Under the pieces are notes generated by a model. The model was given only the letters and a program-made list of their open reading frames with translations, was not told the origin of the DNA and ran no database searches. A stretch of 64,000 nucleotides of DNA from Thermus hydrothermalis (GTDB lineage Bacteria > Deinococcota > Deinococci > Deinococcales > Thermaceae): assembly GCF_022760925.1 (NCBI RefSeq), contig NZ_JAKTNT010000012.1, forward strand, positions 1-64,000. The letters are read 5' to 3'. The translations under genes and the position numbers were made by a program. Positions 7,795-18,783 of the stretch are shown one piece after another; position 1 is the stretch's first letter, and each line of letters opens with the position of its first letter.

Positions 7795-8697
7795 GTGGCC
7801 AAGCGCGTGGTTTCGGTTTCCCTGGGGAGTAGCCGCCGCGACTCCGTGGCGGAGGTGGAGCTCCTCGGGGAAAAGGTGCTCCTGGAAAGGCGGGGGACGG
7901 ACGGGGATCTGGAGCGGGCGGTGGCCCTGATCCGGGAACTGGACGGCCAGGTGGACGCCATCGGCCTCGGGGGGATTGACCTCTACTTGGTGGCGGGGGG
8001 AAGGCGCTACGTCATCAAAGACGCCAAGCGCCTCAAGGGGGCGGCGCGGAAGACCCCGGTGGTGGACGGCTCGGGGCTCAAGCACACCTTGGAGAGGCGG
8101 GCGGTCAAGGAGCTCGCTTCCCTCATAGACTGGAAGAACACCAAAGTGCTCCTCCCCTCCGCCGTGGACCGCTTCGGCCTGGCGGAGGCCCTTTGGGAGG
8201 CGGGGGCCAAGGTGCTCTACGGCGACTTCATCTTCGCCCTGGGCCTGCCCATTCCCCTCTATCGCCTTTCCCTATTGCAAAAGCTCGCTTACCTTCTCCT
8301 TCCCGTCCTCACCCAGCTTCCCTTCCGCCTCCTTTACCCCACGGGGAAGGAGCAGGAGAAGCAGGTCCTGGACTGGCGGACCCGGTACTACGTTTGGGCC
8401 GATCTCGTGGCCGGGGACTGGCACTACATCCGCCGCTACATGCCCGAGGACATGCGGGGGAAGGCGGTCCTCACCAACACCACCACGGAGGAGGACCTGG
8501 CCTTCCTCAAGGCCCGGGGGGTGAAGCGCCTCATCACCACCACGCCCCGCTTAAAGGGCCGGAGCTTTGGCACCAACGTCATGGAGGCGCTTTTGGTGGC
8601 CTTGGCCGGGCGGGAGCTCGCCGAGGCCGACTACCTCCGGTATATTGACCTCTTAGGGCTTAAGCCCCAGGTCTTGAACCTAGAGGAGGAAGCATGA
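7795..8697 (+). CDS. conserved Thermus protein, named quinate 5-dehydrogenase in some genomes
   Basis: A 300-residue protein starting with GTG. The name quinate 5-dehydrogenase is used for this family in Thermus annotations, but I see no clear GxGxxG dinucleotide motif. Visible features are a basic N-terminal strand (KRVVSVSLGSSRRDS), a GLGGIDLYLV segment, a hydrophobic stretch near residues 148-175, and a C-terminal TTTPRLKGRSFGTNVMEAL segment. Repeated TTT/NTTTEED and serine-rich turns could bind phosphate. It overlaps efp by 4 nt (ATGA) and is therefore translated with it. Function should be treated as unproven. Confidence 0.75.
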   Translation: MAKRVVSVSLGSSRRDSVAEVELLGEKVLLERRGTDGDLERAVALIRELDGQVDAIGLGGIDLYLVAGGRRYVIKDAKRLKGAARKTPVVDGSGLKHTLERRAVKELASLIDWKNTKVLLPSAVDRFGLAEALWEAGAKVLYGDFIFALGLPIPLYRLSLLQKLAYLLLPVLTQLPFRLLYPTGKEQEKQVLDWRTRYYVWADLVAGDWHYIRRYMPEDMRGKAVLTNTTTEEDLAFLKARGVKRLITTTPRLKGRSFGTNVMEALLVALAGRELAEADYLRYIDLLGLKPQVLNLEEEA

Positions 8698-9248
8698 TCA
8701 GCGTGACCGACCTGCGACCTGGAACCAAGGTGAAGATGGAGGGCGGCCTCTTTGAGTGCGTGGAGTACCAACACCAAAAGATCGGCCGCGGTGGGGCGAA
8801 GGTGGTGGCCAAGTTCAAGAACCTGGAAACCGGGGCCACCATTGAGCGCACCTTCAACTCGGGGGAGAAGCTCGAGGACATCTACGTGGAAACCCGCGAG
8901 CTCCAGTACCTTTACCCCGAAGGGGACGAGCTCGTCTTCATGGACCTGGAAACCTACGAGCAGTTCCACGTGCCCAAGGACCGGGTGGAGGCGGCCCGCT
9001 TCCTGAAGGAGGGGATGACGGTCCTGGGGGACATGTACGAGGGCCGCCCCCTCAAAATCACCCCGCCCACGGTGGTGGAGCTCAAGGTGGTGGACACGCC
9101 TCCTGGGGTGCGGGGGGACACGGTTTCCGGGGGGTCTAAGCCCGCCACCTTGGAAACGGGGGCGGTGGTGCAGGTGCCCCTTTTCGTGGAGCCCGGTGAG
9201 GTCATCAAGGTGGACACCCGCACCGGCCAGTACGTGGGCCGGGCCTAG
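8694..9248 (+). CDS. efp: translation elongation factor P
   Basis: A 184-residue EF-P with three beta-barrel domains, the same length as the T. thermophilus protein of known structure. It relieves ribosome stalling at polyproline by binding between the P and E sites. The tip loop in LGRGGAKV-like form reads [12 protein letters not shown], and arginine stands at the modification position (Arg32) of this family. The C-terminal signature [15 protein letters not shown] is present. A terminator follows 15 bp after the stop. Confidence 0.97.
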   Translation: MISVTDLRPGTKVKMEGGLFECVEYQHQKIGRGGAKVVAKFKNLETGATIERTFNSGEKLEDIYVETRELQYLYPEGDELVFMDLETYEQFHVPKDRVEAARFLKEGMTVLGDMYEGRPLKITPPTVVELKVVDTPPGVRGDTVSGGSKPATLETGAVVQVPLFVEPGEVIKVDTRTGQYVGRA

Positions 9249-9262
9249 CCCAAGGGGTGCGT

Positions 9263-9294
9263 GGGGGCCCGGCTCGCCGGGTCCCCTACGTTTT
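9263..9294 (+). terminator. intrinsic terminator after efp
   Basis: An 11-bp stem with one G-T wobble (9263-9273 with 9276-9286, effective loop CTCG) is followed by TACGTTTT. It separates efp from the acc operon. Confidence 0.7.
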
Positions 9295-9325
9295 GACCCG
9301 GTCTAAGGGAGCTAACCTTTCGCCA

Positions 9326-9353
9326 TATAAGGTAAGCTTTATGCCACGAGGTG
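9326..9353 (+). promoter_or_regulatory. -10-like TATAAG and Shine-Dalgarno of accB
   Basis: TATAAG at 9326-9331 would start a message near 9338, leaving a short leader with GAGGTG at 9348-9353, five bases before the accB ATG. The TTGACC at 9293 is 27 nt away and too far to be its -35. The SD decides the accB start at 9359 against an upstream in-frame start at 9257. Confidence 0.4.
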
Positions 9354-9358
9354 CTTCT

Positions 9359-9856
9359 ATGACGCCCAAGGAGCTCAAGCAGATCCTGCAAGCTTTGGTG
9401 GAACACGGGGTGAGCGAGCTTACCCTGGAAACCCCCGACTACAAGCTCACCGTACGGCGTGGGGGGGAGGTGCAGGTGGTGGCGGTGCCCCAGGCGGTGC
9501 CCGCCCCGGCCCCGGTCCTGGCTCCCCTGCCCCAGGCGGAGGCCCCAGCACCTCCCCCGCCTCCCGCCCCGCAGGAAGCGCCCAAGGCCCCCGCCCAGGG
9601 GGAAGAGTGCGCCGGGTGCGTGGAGATCCGCGCCCCCATCGTGGGCACCTTCTACCGGGCGCCGGCTCCCGATGCCCCGCCCTACGTGAAGGAGGGGGAC
9701 CGGGTGGAGAAGGGGCAGGTGCTTTGCATCATTGAGGCCATGAAGCTCATGAACGAGATTGAGTCCGAGGTTTCCGGCATCGTGAGGAAGATCCTGGTGC
9801 AAAACGGGGAGCCCGTGGAGTACGGCCAGCCCCTTTTCCTCATCCAACCCGTATGA
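9359..9856 (+). CDS. accB: biotin carboxyl carrier protein of acetyl-CoA carboxylase
   Basis: A 165-residue BCCP. It begins [20 protein letters not shown], has a proline/alanine linker (about residues 45-80) and a C-terminal biotinyl domain in which EAMKLMNE holds the biotin-accepting lysine (about residue 131). It carries carboxyl groups from AccC to the carboxyltransferase, the first committed step of fatty-acid synthesis. An upstream in-frame start would add 34 residues, but GAGGTG five bases before 9359 and family length favour 9359. ATGA overlap with accC. Confidence 0.95.
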   Translation: MTPKELKQILQALVEHGVSELTLETPDYKLTVRRGGEVQVVAVPQAVPAPAPVLAPLPQAEAPAPPPPPAPQEAPKAPAQGEECAGCVEIRAPIVGTFYRAPAPDAPPYVKEGDRVEKGQVLCIIEAMKLMNEIESEVSGIVRKILVQNGEPVEYGQPLFLIQPV

Positions 9857-11190
9857 AGAAGGTCCTCATCGCCAACCGGGGCGAGATCGCCTTAAGGATC
9901 ATCCGGGCCGCCAAGGAGCTCGGCATCAAGACGGTGGTGGCCCACTCCACCGCCGACGAGAAGAGCCTCCCCGTCCTCCTGGCGGACGAGGCCATCTGCA
10001 TCGGCCCGCCCCCCTCGGGGCAGAGCTACCTTAATATCCCGAACCTCCTCTCCGCCGCCATCGTCACCGGGGCCGACGCCATCCACCCGGGCTACGGCTT
10101 CCTGGCGGAGAACGCCACCTTCGCCGAGATGTGCCGGGAACACGGCATCACCTTCATCGGCCCCACCCCGGAGAACATGCGGGCCCTGGGGGACAAGGCC
10201 ACGGCCCGCAAGGTGGCCCGGGAGGCGGGCGTGCCCACGGTGCCCGGCACGGACGAGATCGCCAGCGTGGAGGAGGCCAAGCGGGCGGCCTTGGAGATCG
10301 GCTACCCCGTGATCCTCAAGGCCTCCGCCGGCGGGGGTGGGCGGGGGATGCGGGTGGTGCACACGGAGGAGGAGTTGGAGCGGGCGGTGCAACAGGCGCA
10401 AGAGGAGGCCCGGGCCGCCTTCGGCAACCCCGCCATCTACCTGGAGAAGTACATTGAGGAGCCCAAGCACATAGAAATCCAGGTCCTGGGGGATGGGGAG
10501 AACGTCATCCACCTTTGGGAAAGGGACTGCTCCATCCAGCGCCGCCACCAGAAGCTCTTGGAGGAGGCCCCAAGCGTCCTCCCCTACGAAACCCGCAAGG
10601 CCATCGCCGAGGCGGCGGTGCGCCTGGCGGCCCACGTGGGGTACGTTTCCGCCGGCACCCTGGAGTTTTTGGTGGACAAGGAGGGGAACTTCTACTTCAT
10701 TGAGATGAACACCCGCATCCAGGTGGAGCACCCCGTGACGGAGATGATCACCGGGGTGGACCTGGTGCAGGCCCAGTTCCGCATCGCCCAAGGGGAGAAG
10801 CTTTGGCTTCGGCAGGAGGACATCGTGGTGCGGGGGCACGCCCTCGAGGTGCGCATCAACGCCGAGGACCCCGAGAAGGGCTTTAGGCCCTCCATCGGCA
10901 AGGTGGAAACCCTCCTCTTCCCCGGGGGGCCCGGCATCCGGGTGGACAGCCACCTCTACGCCGGCTACCAGATCCCGCCCCACTACGATAGCCTCATCGC
11001 CAAGATCATCGCCTGGGCCCTCACCCGGGAGGAGGCCATAAGGCGGATGGAGCGGGCCCTTTCGGAAACGGTGATTGAGGGCCCCGGCCTCAAGACCACC
11101 ATCCCCTTCCACCAAAAGGTCCTGCAGAACGCCTTCTTCCGCCGGGGGGCGGTCTACACCAACTTCGTGGCCCGGCGCATGGAGATGTAG
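9853..11190 (+). CDS. accC: biotin carboxylase of acetyl-CoA carboxylase
   Basis: A 445-residue ATP-grasp enzyme that carboxylates biotin on AccB with ATP and bicarbonate. It opens [23 protein letters not shown], has the glycine-rich ATP loop [14 protein letters not shown] near residue 160, the catalytic [14 protein letters not shown] near residue 290, and a C-terminal domain ending near the expected family length. It overlaps accB by 4 nt; the accA/accD genes are not nearby. Confidence 0.97.
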   Translation: MKKVLIANRGEIALRIIRAAKELGIKTVVAHSTADEKSLPVLLADEAICIGPPPSGQSYLNIPNLLSAAIVTGADAIHPGYGFLAENATFAEMCREHGITFIGPTPENMRALGDKATARKVAREAGVPTVPGTDEIASVEEAKRAALEIGYPVILKASAGGGGRGMRVVHTEEELERAVQQAQEEARAAFGNPAIYLEKYIEEPKHIEIQVLGDGENVIHLWERDCSIQRRHQKLLEEAPSVLPYETRKAIAEAAVRLAAHVGYVSAGTLEFLVDKEGNFYFIEMNTRIQVEHPVTEMITGVDLVQAQFRIAQGEKLWLRQEDIVVRGHALEVRINAEDPEKGFRPSIGKVETLLFPGGPGIRVDSHLYAGYQIPPHYDSLIAKIIAWALTREEAIRRMERALSETVIEGPGLKTTIPFHQKVLQNAFFRRGAVYTNFVARRMEM

Positions 11191-11202
11191 ACTGGGCGTG
11201 TG

Positions 11203-11532
11203 ATGGTGGACTACGAGATCAGCGACCACGCCCTCGAGGCCCTGGTCCTCCACGCCCTGGAGGGCCTGGAGGGTGTGCGGCCATTGGAGGCCGTCCCCCG
11301 CTCCCTGGGAGAGGTTTTCCGGCGCGCCAAGCCCGTGAAGGTGGAAAGGACGCCGGAGGGCCTGAGCGTGGACCTGGTCCTTTCCGTGGACTACGGCCTC
11401 GCCATTCCCGAGCTGGCTCCAAGGGTGCAAAAGGCCGTGGCCGAGGCGCTTTTTGTGGCCACCGGGGAGGCGGTGAAGGCGGTGAACCTCACCGTGGCCC
11501 AGGTGGAGTACCGCAAGGAGGCCCATGCTTAG
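11203..11532 (+). CDS. Asp23/Gls24 family envelope-stress-like protein
   Basis: A 109-residue DUF322 (Asp23/Gls24) protein. The fold signature is visible in YEISDHALEALVLHALEGLEGV at the N-terminus and in SVDLVLSVDYGLAIPELAPRVQKAVAEAL with VNLTVAQVEYR near the end. In Firmicutes such proteins attach to the membrane or are linked with fatty-acid metabolism, and they commonly sit between accC and nusB, as here. The start could be the GTG one codon earlier. It lies 12 bp after accC and overlaps nusB by 8 nt. Confidence 0.85.
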   Translation: MVDYEISDHALEALVLHALEGLEGVRPLEAVPRSLGEVFRRAKPVKVERTPEGLSVDLVLSVDYGLAIPELAPRVQKAVAEALFVATGEAVKAVNLTVAQVEYRKEAHA

Positions 11533-11980
11533 ACGGGCAAGGGAATTGGCCATGCGCGCCCTCTTCGCCCACACCCAAGGGGGCGTGGGCCTGGAGGAGG
11601 CCTTCCGCCACGCCCTGGAGGAGATGGGCGGGGAGGACGACCCTTACGGCGACCCCCTGGACGAGGAGGGGATCGCCTTCGCCAAAAGGCTTCTCCAAGG
11701 CTACACGGCCCACCGGGAGGAGGTGGACCGGGTCCTTAGGGAAACGGTGGAGGGCTGGGACTTCGCCCAGATGTCCAAGACCGACCTCACCGTCCTCCGC
11801 CTCGCCACCTACGAGATGCTCTACGAGCCCACCCCCTTCGCCCCCCTCATTGAGGTGGCGGTGAAGATCGCCAACCGCTACGGGGGGGAGCACTCGGGGG
11901 CCTTCGTCAACGGGGTGCTGGGCCGCCTCTACCGGCGGATCCAGGAGGGGGAGCTGAAGACCGTGCCCAAGGAGGCGTAG
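11525..11980 (+). CDS. nusB: transcription antitermination factor NusB
   Basis: A 151-residue all-helical NusB. It binds boxA RNA with NusE/S10 during rRNA antitermination. The C-terminal block FAPLIEVAVKIANRYGGEHSGAFVNGVLGRL matches the family signature, and RRARELAMRALF near the N-terminus is the usual opening. It overlaps the Asp23 gene by 8 nt and its stop is directly followed by the folD ATG, so the acc-nusB-folD genes are translationally linked. Confidence 0.95.
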   Translation: MLRRARELAMRALFAHTQGGVGLEEAFRHALEEMGGEDDPYGDPLDEEGIAFAKRLLQGYTAHREEVDRVLRETVEGWDFAQMSKTDLTVLRLATYEMLYEPTPFAPLIEVAVKIANRYGGEHSGAFVNGVLGRLYRRIQEGELKTVPKEA

Positions 11981-12832
11981 ATGACCCTAGCCCGTACCCT
12001 TTCCGGCCACGAGGTGGCGGAGGCGGTGTACGCCGAACTTCGGGAGAGGCTAAAGGCTTTGCCCTTTGTCCCCTCCTTGCGGGTCCTCCGCTTGGGAGAG
12101 GACCCGGCCTCCGTGTCCTACGTGCGGCTTAAGGACAAGCGGGCCCGGGAGCTTGGGTATAGGAGCCAGGTGGAGGTCTACCCCGAGGACTTCCCCGAGG
12201 AGGCCCTGCTTGCCCGCATTGCCGAGCTCAACGCCCACGAGGACGTGGACGGCATCCTGGTCCAGCTTCCCTTGCCCCGGCACATCCGCACCGAGAGGGT
12301 CCTCGAGGCCATCCACCCCCTCAAGGACGTGGACGGCTTCCACCCCGTGAACGTGGGCCGCCTTTGGAGCGGGGGAGAGGGGCTTTTCCCCTGCACGCCC
12401 TTGGGGATTGTCCGCCTCCTCAAGCACTACGGCGTGGACCTAAAGGGCAAGGAGGTGGTGGTCTTGGGGCGCTCCAACATCGTGGGGAAGCCCTTGGCGG
12501 GCCTCCTCCTGCGGGAGGACGCCACGGTGACCGTGGCCCACTCCAAAACGGAGGGCCTCCCCGAGGTGACGCGCCGGGCGGAAATCCTGGTGGTGGCTGT
12601 GGGGAAGGCCCACCTGGTGCGCAAGGACTGGGTGCGGCCCGGGGCCATCGTGGTGGACGTGGGGGTGAACCGGGTGGAGGGGCGGCTTTTGGGCGACGTC
12701 CACCCCGAGGTGGCGGAGGTGGCCTCCGCCCTCACCCCGGTGCCCGGGGGCGTGGGGCCCATGACCGTGGCCATGCTCATGGCCAACACCCTCAAGGCGG
12801 CCCTCCTGAGGCGGCATGGAGCTTCTCTATAA
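11981..12832 (+). CDS. folD: methylenetetrahydrofolate dehydrogenase/cyclohydrolase
   Basis: A 283-residue bifunctional FolD that interconverts 5,10-methylene-THF, methenyl-THF and 10-formyl-THF with NADP. The catalytic lysine lies in SYVRLKDKRARELG (about residue 51), the substrate motif GILVQLPLPRHI lies near residue 92, the dinucleotide motif VVLGRSNIVGKPLAGLL near 160, and TPVPGGVGPMTVAMLM near 255. The ATG immediately follows the nusB stop codon. It overlaps the next gene by 17 nt. Confidence 0.96.
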   Translation: MTLARTLSGHEVAEAVYAELRERLKALPFVPSLRVLRLGEDPASVSYVRLKDKRARELGYRSQVEVYPEDFPEEALLARIAELNAHEDVDGILVQLPLPRHIRTERVLEAIHPLKDVDGFHPVNVGRLWSGGEGLFPCTPLGIVRLLKHYGVDLKGKEVVVLGRSNIVGKPLAGLLLREDATVTVAHSKTEGLPEVTRRAEILVVAVGKAHLVRKDWVRPGAIVVDVGVNRVEGRLLGDVHPEVAEVASALTPVPGGVGPMTVAMLMANTLKAALLRRHGASL

Positions 12833-13271
12833 CCAGGTCTTCTGGACTGCCATCCTGGCCAACTTCCTGGCCCAGACCCTGAAGCTTTTCCTCTACTACC
12901 TCTTGGAGGGCCGCTTCCAGTGGGAGCGCTTTTTGGAAACCGGGGGGATGCCGAGCTCCCACTCCGCCACGGTGAGCGCCCTGGCGGTGGCGGTGGGGCT
13001 AGAGGAGGGGTTTGGTAGCTCCCTCTTCGCCGTGGCCGCCGTCTTCGCCCTCATCGTCATGTACGACGCTACGGGCATCCGCCGGGCGGCCGGGCTTCAC
13101 GCCCAGCTCCTCAACCAGCTCGTCCAGGAACTCCAGAAGGTCCTGGAAAAAGGCCCCGCCCCCGAGCCCCTGAAGGAGCTCTTGGGCCACACCTACCTCG
13201 AGGTCCTGGTGGGGGCCCTCCTGGGGGCCCTGGTGGCCTTCCTCAGCTATCAGCTTTTCCCGGCGGCGTAG
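12816..13271 (+). CDS. divergent PAP2 family membrane protein (YuiD-like)
   Basis: A 151-residue membrane protein of the DUF212/divergent PAP2 family. Hallmarks are GGMPSSHSATVSALAVAVG near residue 47 and MYDATGIRRAAGLHAQLLN near residue 83. About four transmembrane segments are present. PAP2 relatives remove phosphate from lipids, but the catalytic set of this branch is altered and its substrate unknown. It overlaps folD by 17 nt, and its end overlaps the convergent small gene at 13250-13450. Confidence 0.88.
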   Translation: MELLYNQVFWTAILANFLAQTLKLFLYYLLEGRFQWERFLETGGMPSSHSATVSALAVAVGLEEGFGSSLFAVAAVFALIVMYDATGIRRAAGLHAQLLNQLVQELQKVLEKGPAPEPLKELLGHTYLEVLVGALLGALVAFLSYQLFPAA

Positions 13272-13450
13272 AAGGCCAGGGTCTGGCCCAGGAGGAAGAC
13301 CAGGAGGCCAAGGACGGGGGCCAGGAAGAAGACGAAGACGCTCAGCAAAAGGACCAAGACCAGGGGCAATAGGGGCTTTTGGAAGCGGCGGAAGACGAAG
13401 AGGTTTAAAAGCCCAAAGAGGAGAAGGACGAGGAGGGCTACGGTTTCCAC
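13250..13450 (-). CDS. small two-TM membrane protein, 66 residues
   Basis: A leucine/valine/phenylalanine-rich protein with two or three hydrophobic segments (about residues 3-18, 26-43 and 46-60) joined by a basic turn (FRRFQKP). No family recognised. It starts with GTG at 13450, and TACAAT (13464-13459, minus) stands 8 nt upstream as expected for a leaderless gene. Its 3' end overlaps the PAP2-like gene by 22 nt. The hydrophobicity is not explained by the opposite strand, which is mostly noncoding here. I think it is real but would not assign a function. Confidence 0.55.
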   Translation of the reverse strand: METVALLVLLLFGLLNLFVFRRFQKPLLPLVLVLLLSVFVFFLAPVLGLLVFLLGQTLAFYAAGKS

Positions 13451-13458
13451 AAGGGGCC

Positions 13459-13464
13459 ATTGTA
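13459..13464 (-). promoter_or_regulatory. -10 box TACAAT of the small membrane protein gene
   Basis: TACAAT reads on the minus strand 8 nt before the GTG at 13450. It lies within 6 bp of the -35 of the divergent 13525 gene, so the two promoters are packed together. Confidence 0.5.
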
Positions 13465-13469
13465 CGCTC

Positions 13470-13517
13470 TTGCCATGGATGGGGAATCGGGTAAACTTTT
13501 ACCGAGTATAAGGAGGG
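13470..13517 (+). promoter_or_regulatory. promoter and Shine-Dalgarno of the Fe-S oxidoreductase gene
   Basis: TTGCCA (13470-13475) and TAAACT (13492-13497) are separated by 16 nt. A leader of about 20 nt follows with AAGGAGGG at 13510-13517, seven bases before the ATG at 13525. Confidence 0.65.
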
Positions 13518-13524
13518 CCATCCC

Positions 13525-15499
<1,975 letters not shown>

Positions 15500-15510
<11 letters not shown>

Positions 15511-16024
15511 CGTAGACGGCGAAGGCCCGGTGGCCCTCCCGCCACCCCTCCCCATAGGCCCTTAAGGCGAGGCCGGGGGGAGGGGTTAGGAGCTCGTAGC
15601 GCTCCCAGTAGAAGGGGCTACCCTCCCTTCCCCTGCGCCTCGCCTCCTCCCGGGTGAAGCCCTCCACCAGGAGAAGCCCCCCTGGGAGGAGGAGGGGGGC
15701 GAGGGAGGAAAGGAGGGGGCGGTTCACGTAGTAGGAGAGGACGATGCCGGCGAAGGGGCCTTGGGGGAGGGCGGGGTCGGCCTCGAGGTCCCCTTCCACC
15801 AGGGTGAGGCCCGGGGTGCCCTTTAGGCGCTCTAGGGCCACCCGGCTCCTCTCCACCAGGACCACGGGGTGGCCCCGCCCGAGGAAGTAGCGGGCGTTCC
15901 GCCCAAGGCCCCCCGCCAGGTCCAGGACGGGTCCCATGGGCACGAAGGGCCCGTAGGCCCGCACCACGAAGGCGGGGGGGCGGTCCTCCGCCCCTTGGTA
16001 GAAGGCGTCCCAGTCCCTAGGCAT
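15500..16024 (-). CDS. class I SAM-dependent methyltransferase
   Basis: A 174-residue methyltransferase. The SAM-binding motif VLDLAGGLGRNARYFLGRGHPV lies near residues 33-54, followed by an acidic VEGDLEAD and a GIVLSYYVNRPLLSSL motif-IV region. Small size and the LAGGLGRNA motif resemble Tellurite-resistance TehB-like enzymes. I chose the ATG at 16024 (MPRDWDAFYQG) because upstream codons lie in the TerC gene and read as low-complexity serine. It overlaps terC by 8 nt. Pairing of a TehB-like protein with TerC is suggestive but no more. Confidence 0.85.
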
Positions 16025-16691
16025 GGCGGCGGAAGGCGAGGAGGCTGCCCACGAGGAGGATGAGGAGGGTGCCGCTCCAGAAGAGCGCCTTGGGAAGCTC
16101 AAAGGCGAGCTCCGGGCGGTGGAGGAGGTGGGCGAGGGTGGCCTCCCCCTCCAGGAAAAGCTTTACCCCCGCCCAGCCCACCAGGGCGTAGGCCACCTTC
16201 TCCAGCCCGGGAAAGCGCTCCATGAGGACCACCACGCTGCTCGCCAGAAGGCGGATGAAGAGGATGCCCAGGGCCACCCCCAGGAAGACCAGAAGGAGCT
16301 CCTTGGAGAAGGCCACCACCGCCAGGATGGAGTCCACGGCGAAGGCCAGGTCCACCAGGTTGATGAGGAGGACCACCCGCCAAAACTCCCGGGCCGCGGC
16401 CTCCAGGAGGGGTTTGGCCTCCCCTTGGTCCTGGAAGTGTTGGAGCATGAGGTGGAGGAGGTAAAGCCCTCCCAGGATCTCCACCCACCAGAGCCGGATG
16501 AGGTAGACGGCGAAGAGGAGGGCGAGGCCCCGAAGGACGTAGGCCCCGAGGATCCCGTAGAAGAGGGCCCGCCGCCTGAGGTGGGGCGGCAGGGGCTTCA
16601 CCATCACCGCCAGGACCAAGGCGTTGTCCCCGGAGAGGAGGGCCTCGAGGGCGGCCACGGAGAGGAGGACGAGGAGGGCCTCGAGGCTCAT
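16017..16691 (-). CDS. TerC family integral membrane protein
   Basis: A 224-residue TerC-family protein with about seven TM helices. Family motifs are LSGDNALVLAVMVKPLP near residue 17 and LAFAVDSILAVVAFSKE near residue 120, both with membrane-buried aspartates. Family members are linked to manganese export and metal homeostasis. The longer open frame upstream reads as the shadow of the preceding gene; the ATG at 16691 lies 5 bp after the esterase stop. Middle gene of a three-gene minus-strand unit. Confidence 0.9.
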   Translation of the reverse strand: MSLEALLVLLSVAALEALLSGDNALVLAVMVKPLPPHLRRRALFYGILGAYVLRGLALLFAVYLIRLWWVEILGGLYLLHLMLQHFQDQGEAKPLLEAAAREFWRVVLLINLVDLAFAVDSILAVVAFSKELLLVFLGVALGILFIRLLASSVVVLMERFPGLEKVAYALVGWAGVKLFLEGEATLAHLLHRPELAFELPKALFWSGTLLILLVGSLLAFRRHA

Positions 16692-16696
16692 CTGGC

Positions 16697-17836
<1,140 letters not shown>

Positions 17837-17844
17837 CCCTGAGA

Positions 17845-18669
17845 TTAGAGCTTTTCCAGGCCTGGATAGAGGAGCAGGAGTTCCTCCTCGGTGAGGGCTT
17901 CCTCCTCCCGCTCCGGGGTCCAGGAGAGGTAGAAGGCGAGGAGGGTGAAGGGGCTTGACCCCGCCAGCTCCAAAAGGGCCTCCTTCACCGCCTTTGGGGT
18001 GAGGGGGCGCTTGGGGGCGAGGACGCTCCGGTCTGCCAGGATGAGGCTCACCACCACGTACCGCCCCCCAGGCTCAAGCCTCGCCTGGTAGGCCTCCGCC
18101 ACCCGCTTCTTTCCCTCAAAGTGGCGGAAGGTTTCCTGGTACTTGCTCCTTTCCTCCAGCATCCAGGCGTCAAACCGGGCCAGGGCCTCCGCCTCGGAGC
18201 CGTGTTCCACCTCGTAGCTGGCGAAGCGCCAACCGGGTTCTTCCCTTAGGAGAAGCAAAGCGGCCTCGTCCAGGAGGTCGGCAAGCCCCTTGGCCGTGGT
18301 GGTGTCCGCCTCCTCGGCCAGGCGCCTAAGGGCCCCTTGCACCCCGGGGCGTTGGAGGAGGGCGAGGCGCAGGCGGGCGGCGCTCGCCACGGGGCCTTCC
18401 CCCGCCTGCCTTAGCCCCCGCACCATGAGGAAGGCCACCAGGGCGAGGCCCAAAAGGACCACCACCGGAACCACCCCCAGGCTTCCTCCGCCTCCCGGGT
18501 AGACCACCACGGGGCCAGGGTAGGTGGGCACGGGCATGGGGTAGGTGGGTGCCGGCCCCGGGGCCATGGGCGGGGGACTGGGGCTATAGGGGCGCCCCCC
18601 CACCCCGCCCCCGCTTTTCTGGGCCAAGGCCAGGCCCAGGAGGAGGAGAAGCACCCAAAGCCGCGCCAC
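17845..18669 (-). CDS. DUF1517-like membrane-anchored protein
   Basis: A 274-residue protein with a signal peptide (LLLLGLALAQ), a Gly/Pro/Tyr-rich segment (residues 20-60), one TM helix (about 63-85) and a C-terminal alpha/beta domain. The last 190 residues resemble DUF1517 proteins known from cyanobacteria and plastids, with TTTAKGLADLLDEAALLLLR and YVVVSLILADR. Function is not established for the family. The GTG at 18669 lies 5 nt after TATGCT on the minus strand. The ldh remnant ends 8 bp away, convergent. Confidence 0.75.
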   Translation of the reverse strand: MARLWVLLLLLGLALAQKSGGGVGGRPYSPSPPPMAPGPAPTYPMPVPTYPGPVVVYPGGGGSLGVVPVVVLLGLALVAFLMVRGLRQAGEGPVASAARLRLALLQRPGVQGALRRLAEEADTTTAKGLADLLDEAALLLLREEPGWRFASYEVEHGSEAEALARFDAWMLEERSKYQETFRHFEGKKRVAEAYQARLEPGGRYVVVSLILADRSVLAPKRPLTPKAVKEALLELAGSSPFTLLAFYLSWTPEREEEALTEEELLLLYPGLEKL

Positions 18670-18674
18670 CGCTA

Positions 18675-18680
18675 TAGCAT
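18675..18680 (-). promoter_or_regulatory. -10 box TATGCT of the DUF1517-like gene
   Basis: TATGCT on the minus strand is 5 nt from the GTG at 18669, a leaderless arrangement. It lies between this gene and the divergent lon gene. Confidence 0.5.
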
Positions 18681-18783
18681 AAGGCTTTGTGCCTGGGGGC
18701 CCTTTGCGCTAAACGGGACTTCGCAGTAAACTTGATATAGGTAGGCTTAGGCTATGGACGAGAAAAGCCAAAGGAGGGAAACC

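Noticed and set aside
9293-9331. TTGACC and TATAAG as a full promoter for accB
   Set aside because: The spacing is 27 nt, too long for a standard promoter; only the -10-like box is kept at low confidence.
9892-11574. 560-codon open frame opposite accC
   Set aside because: Same reason: an antisense frame of conserved accC, with no start signal or domain.
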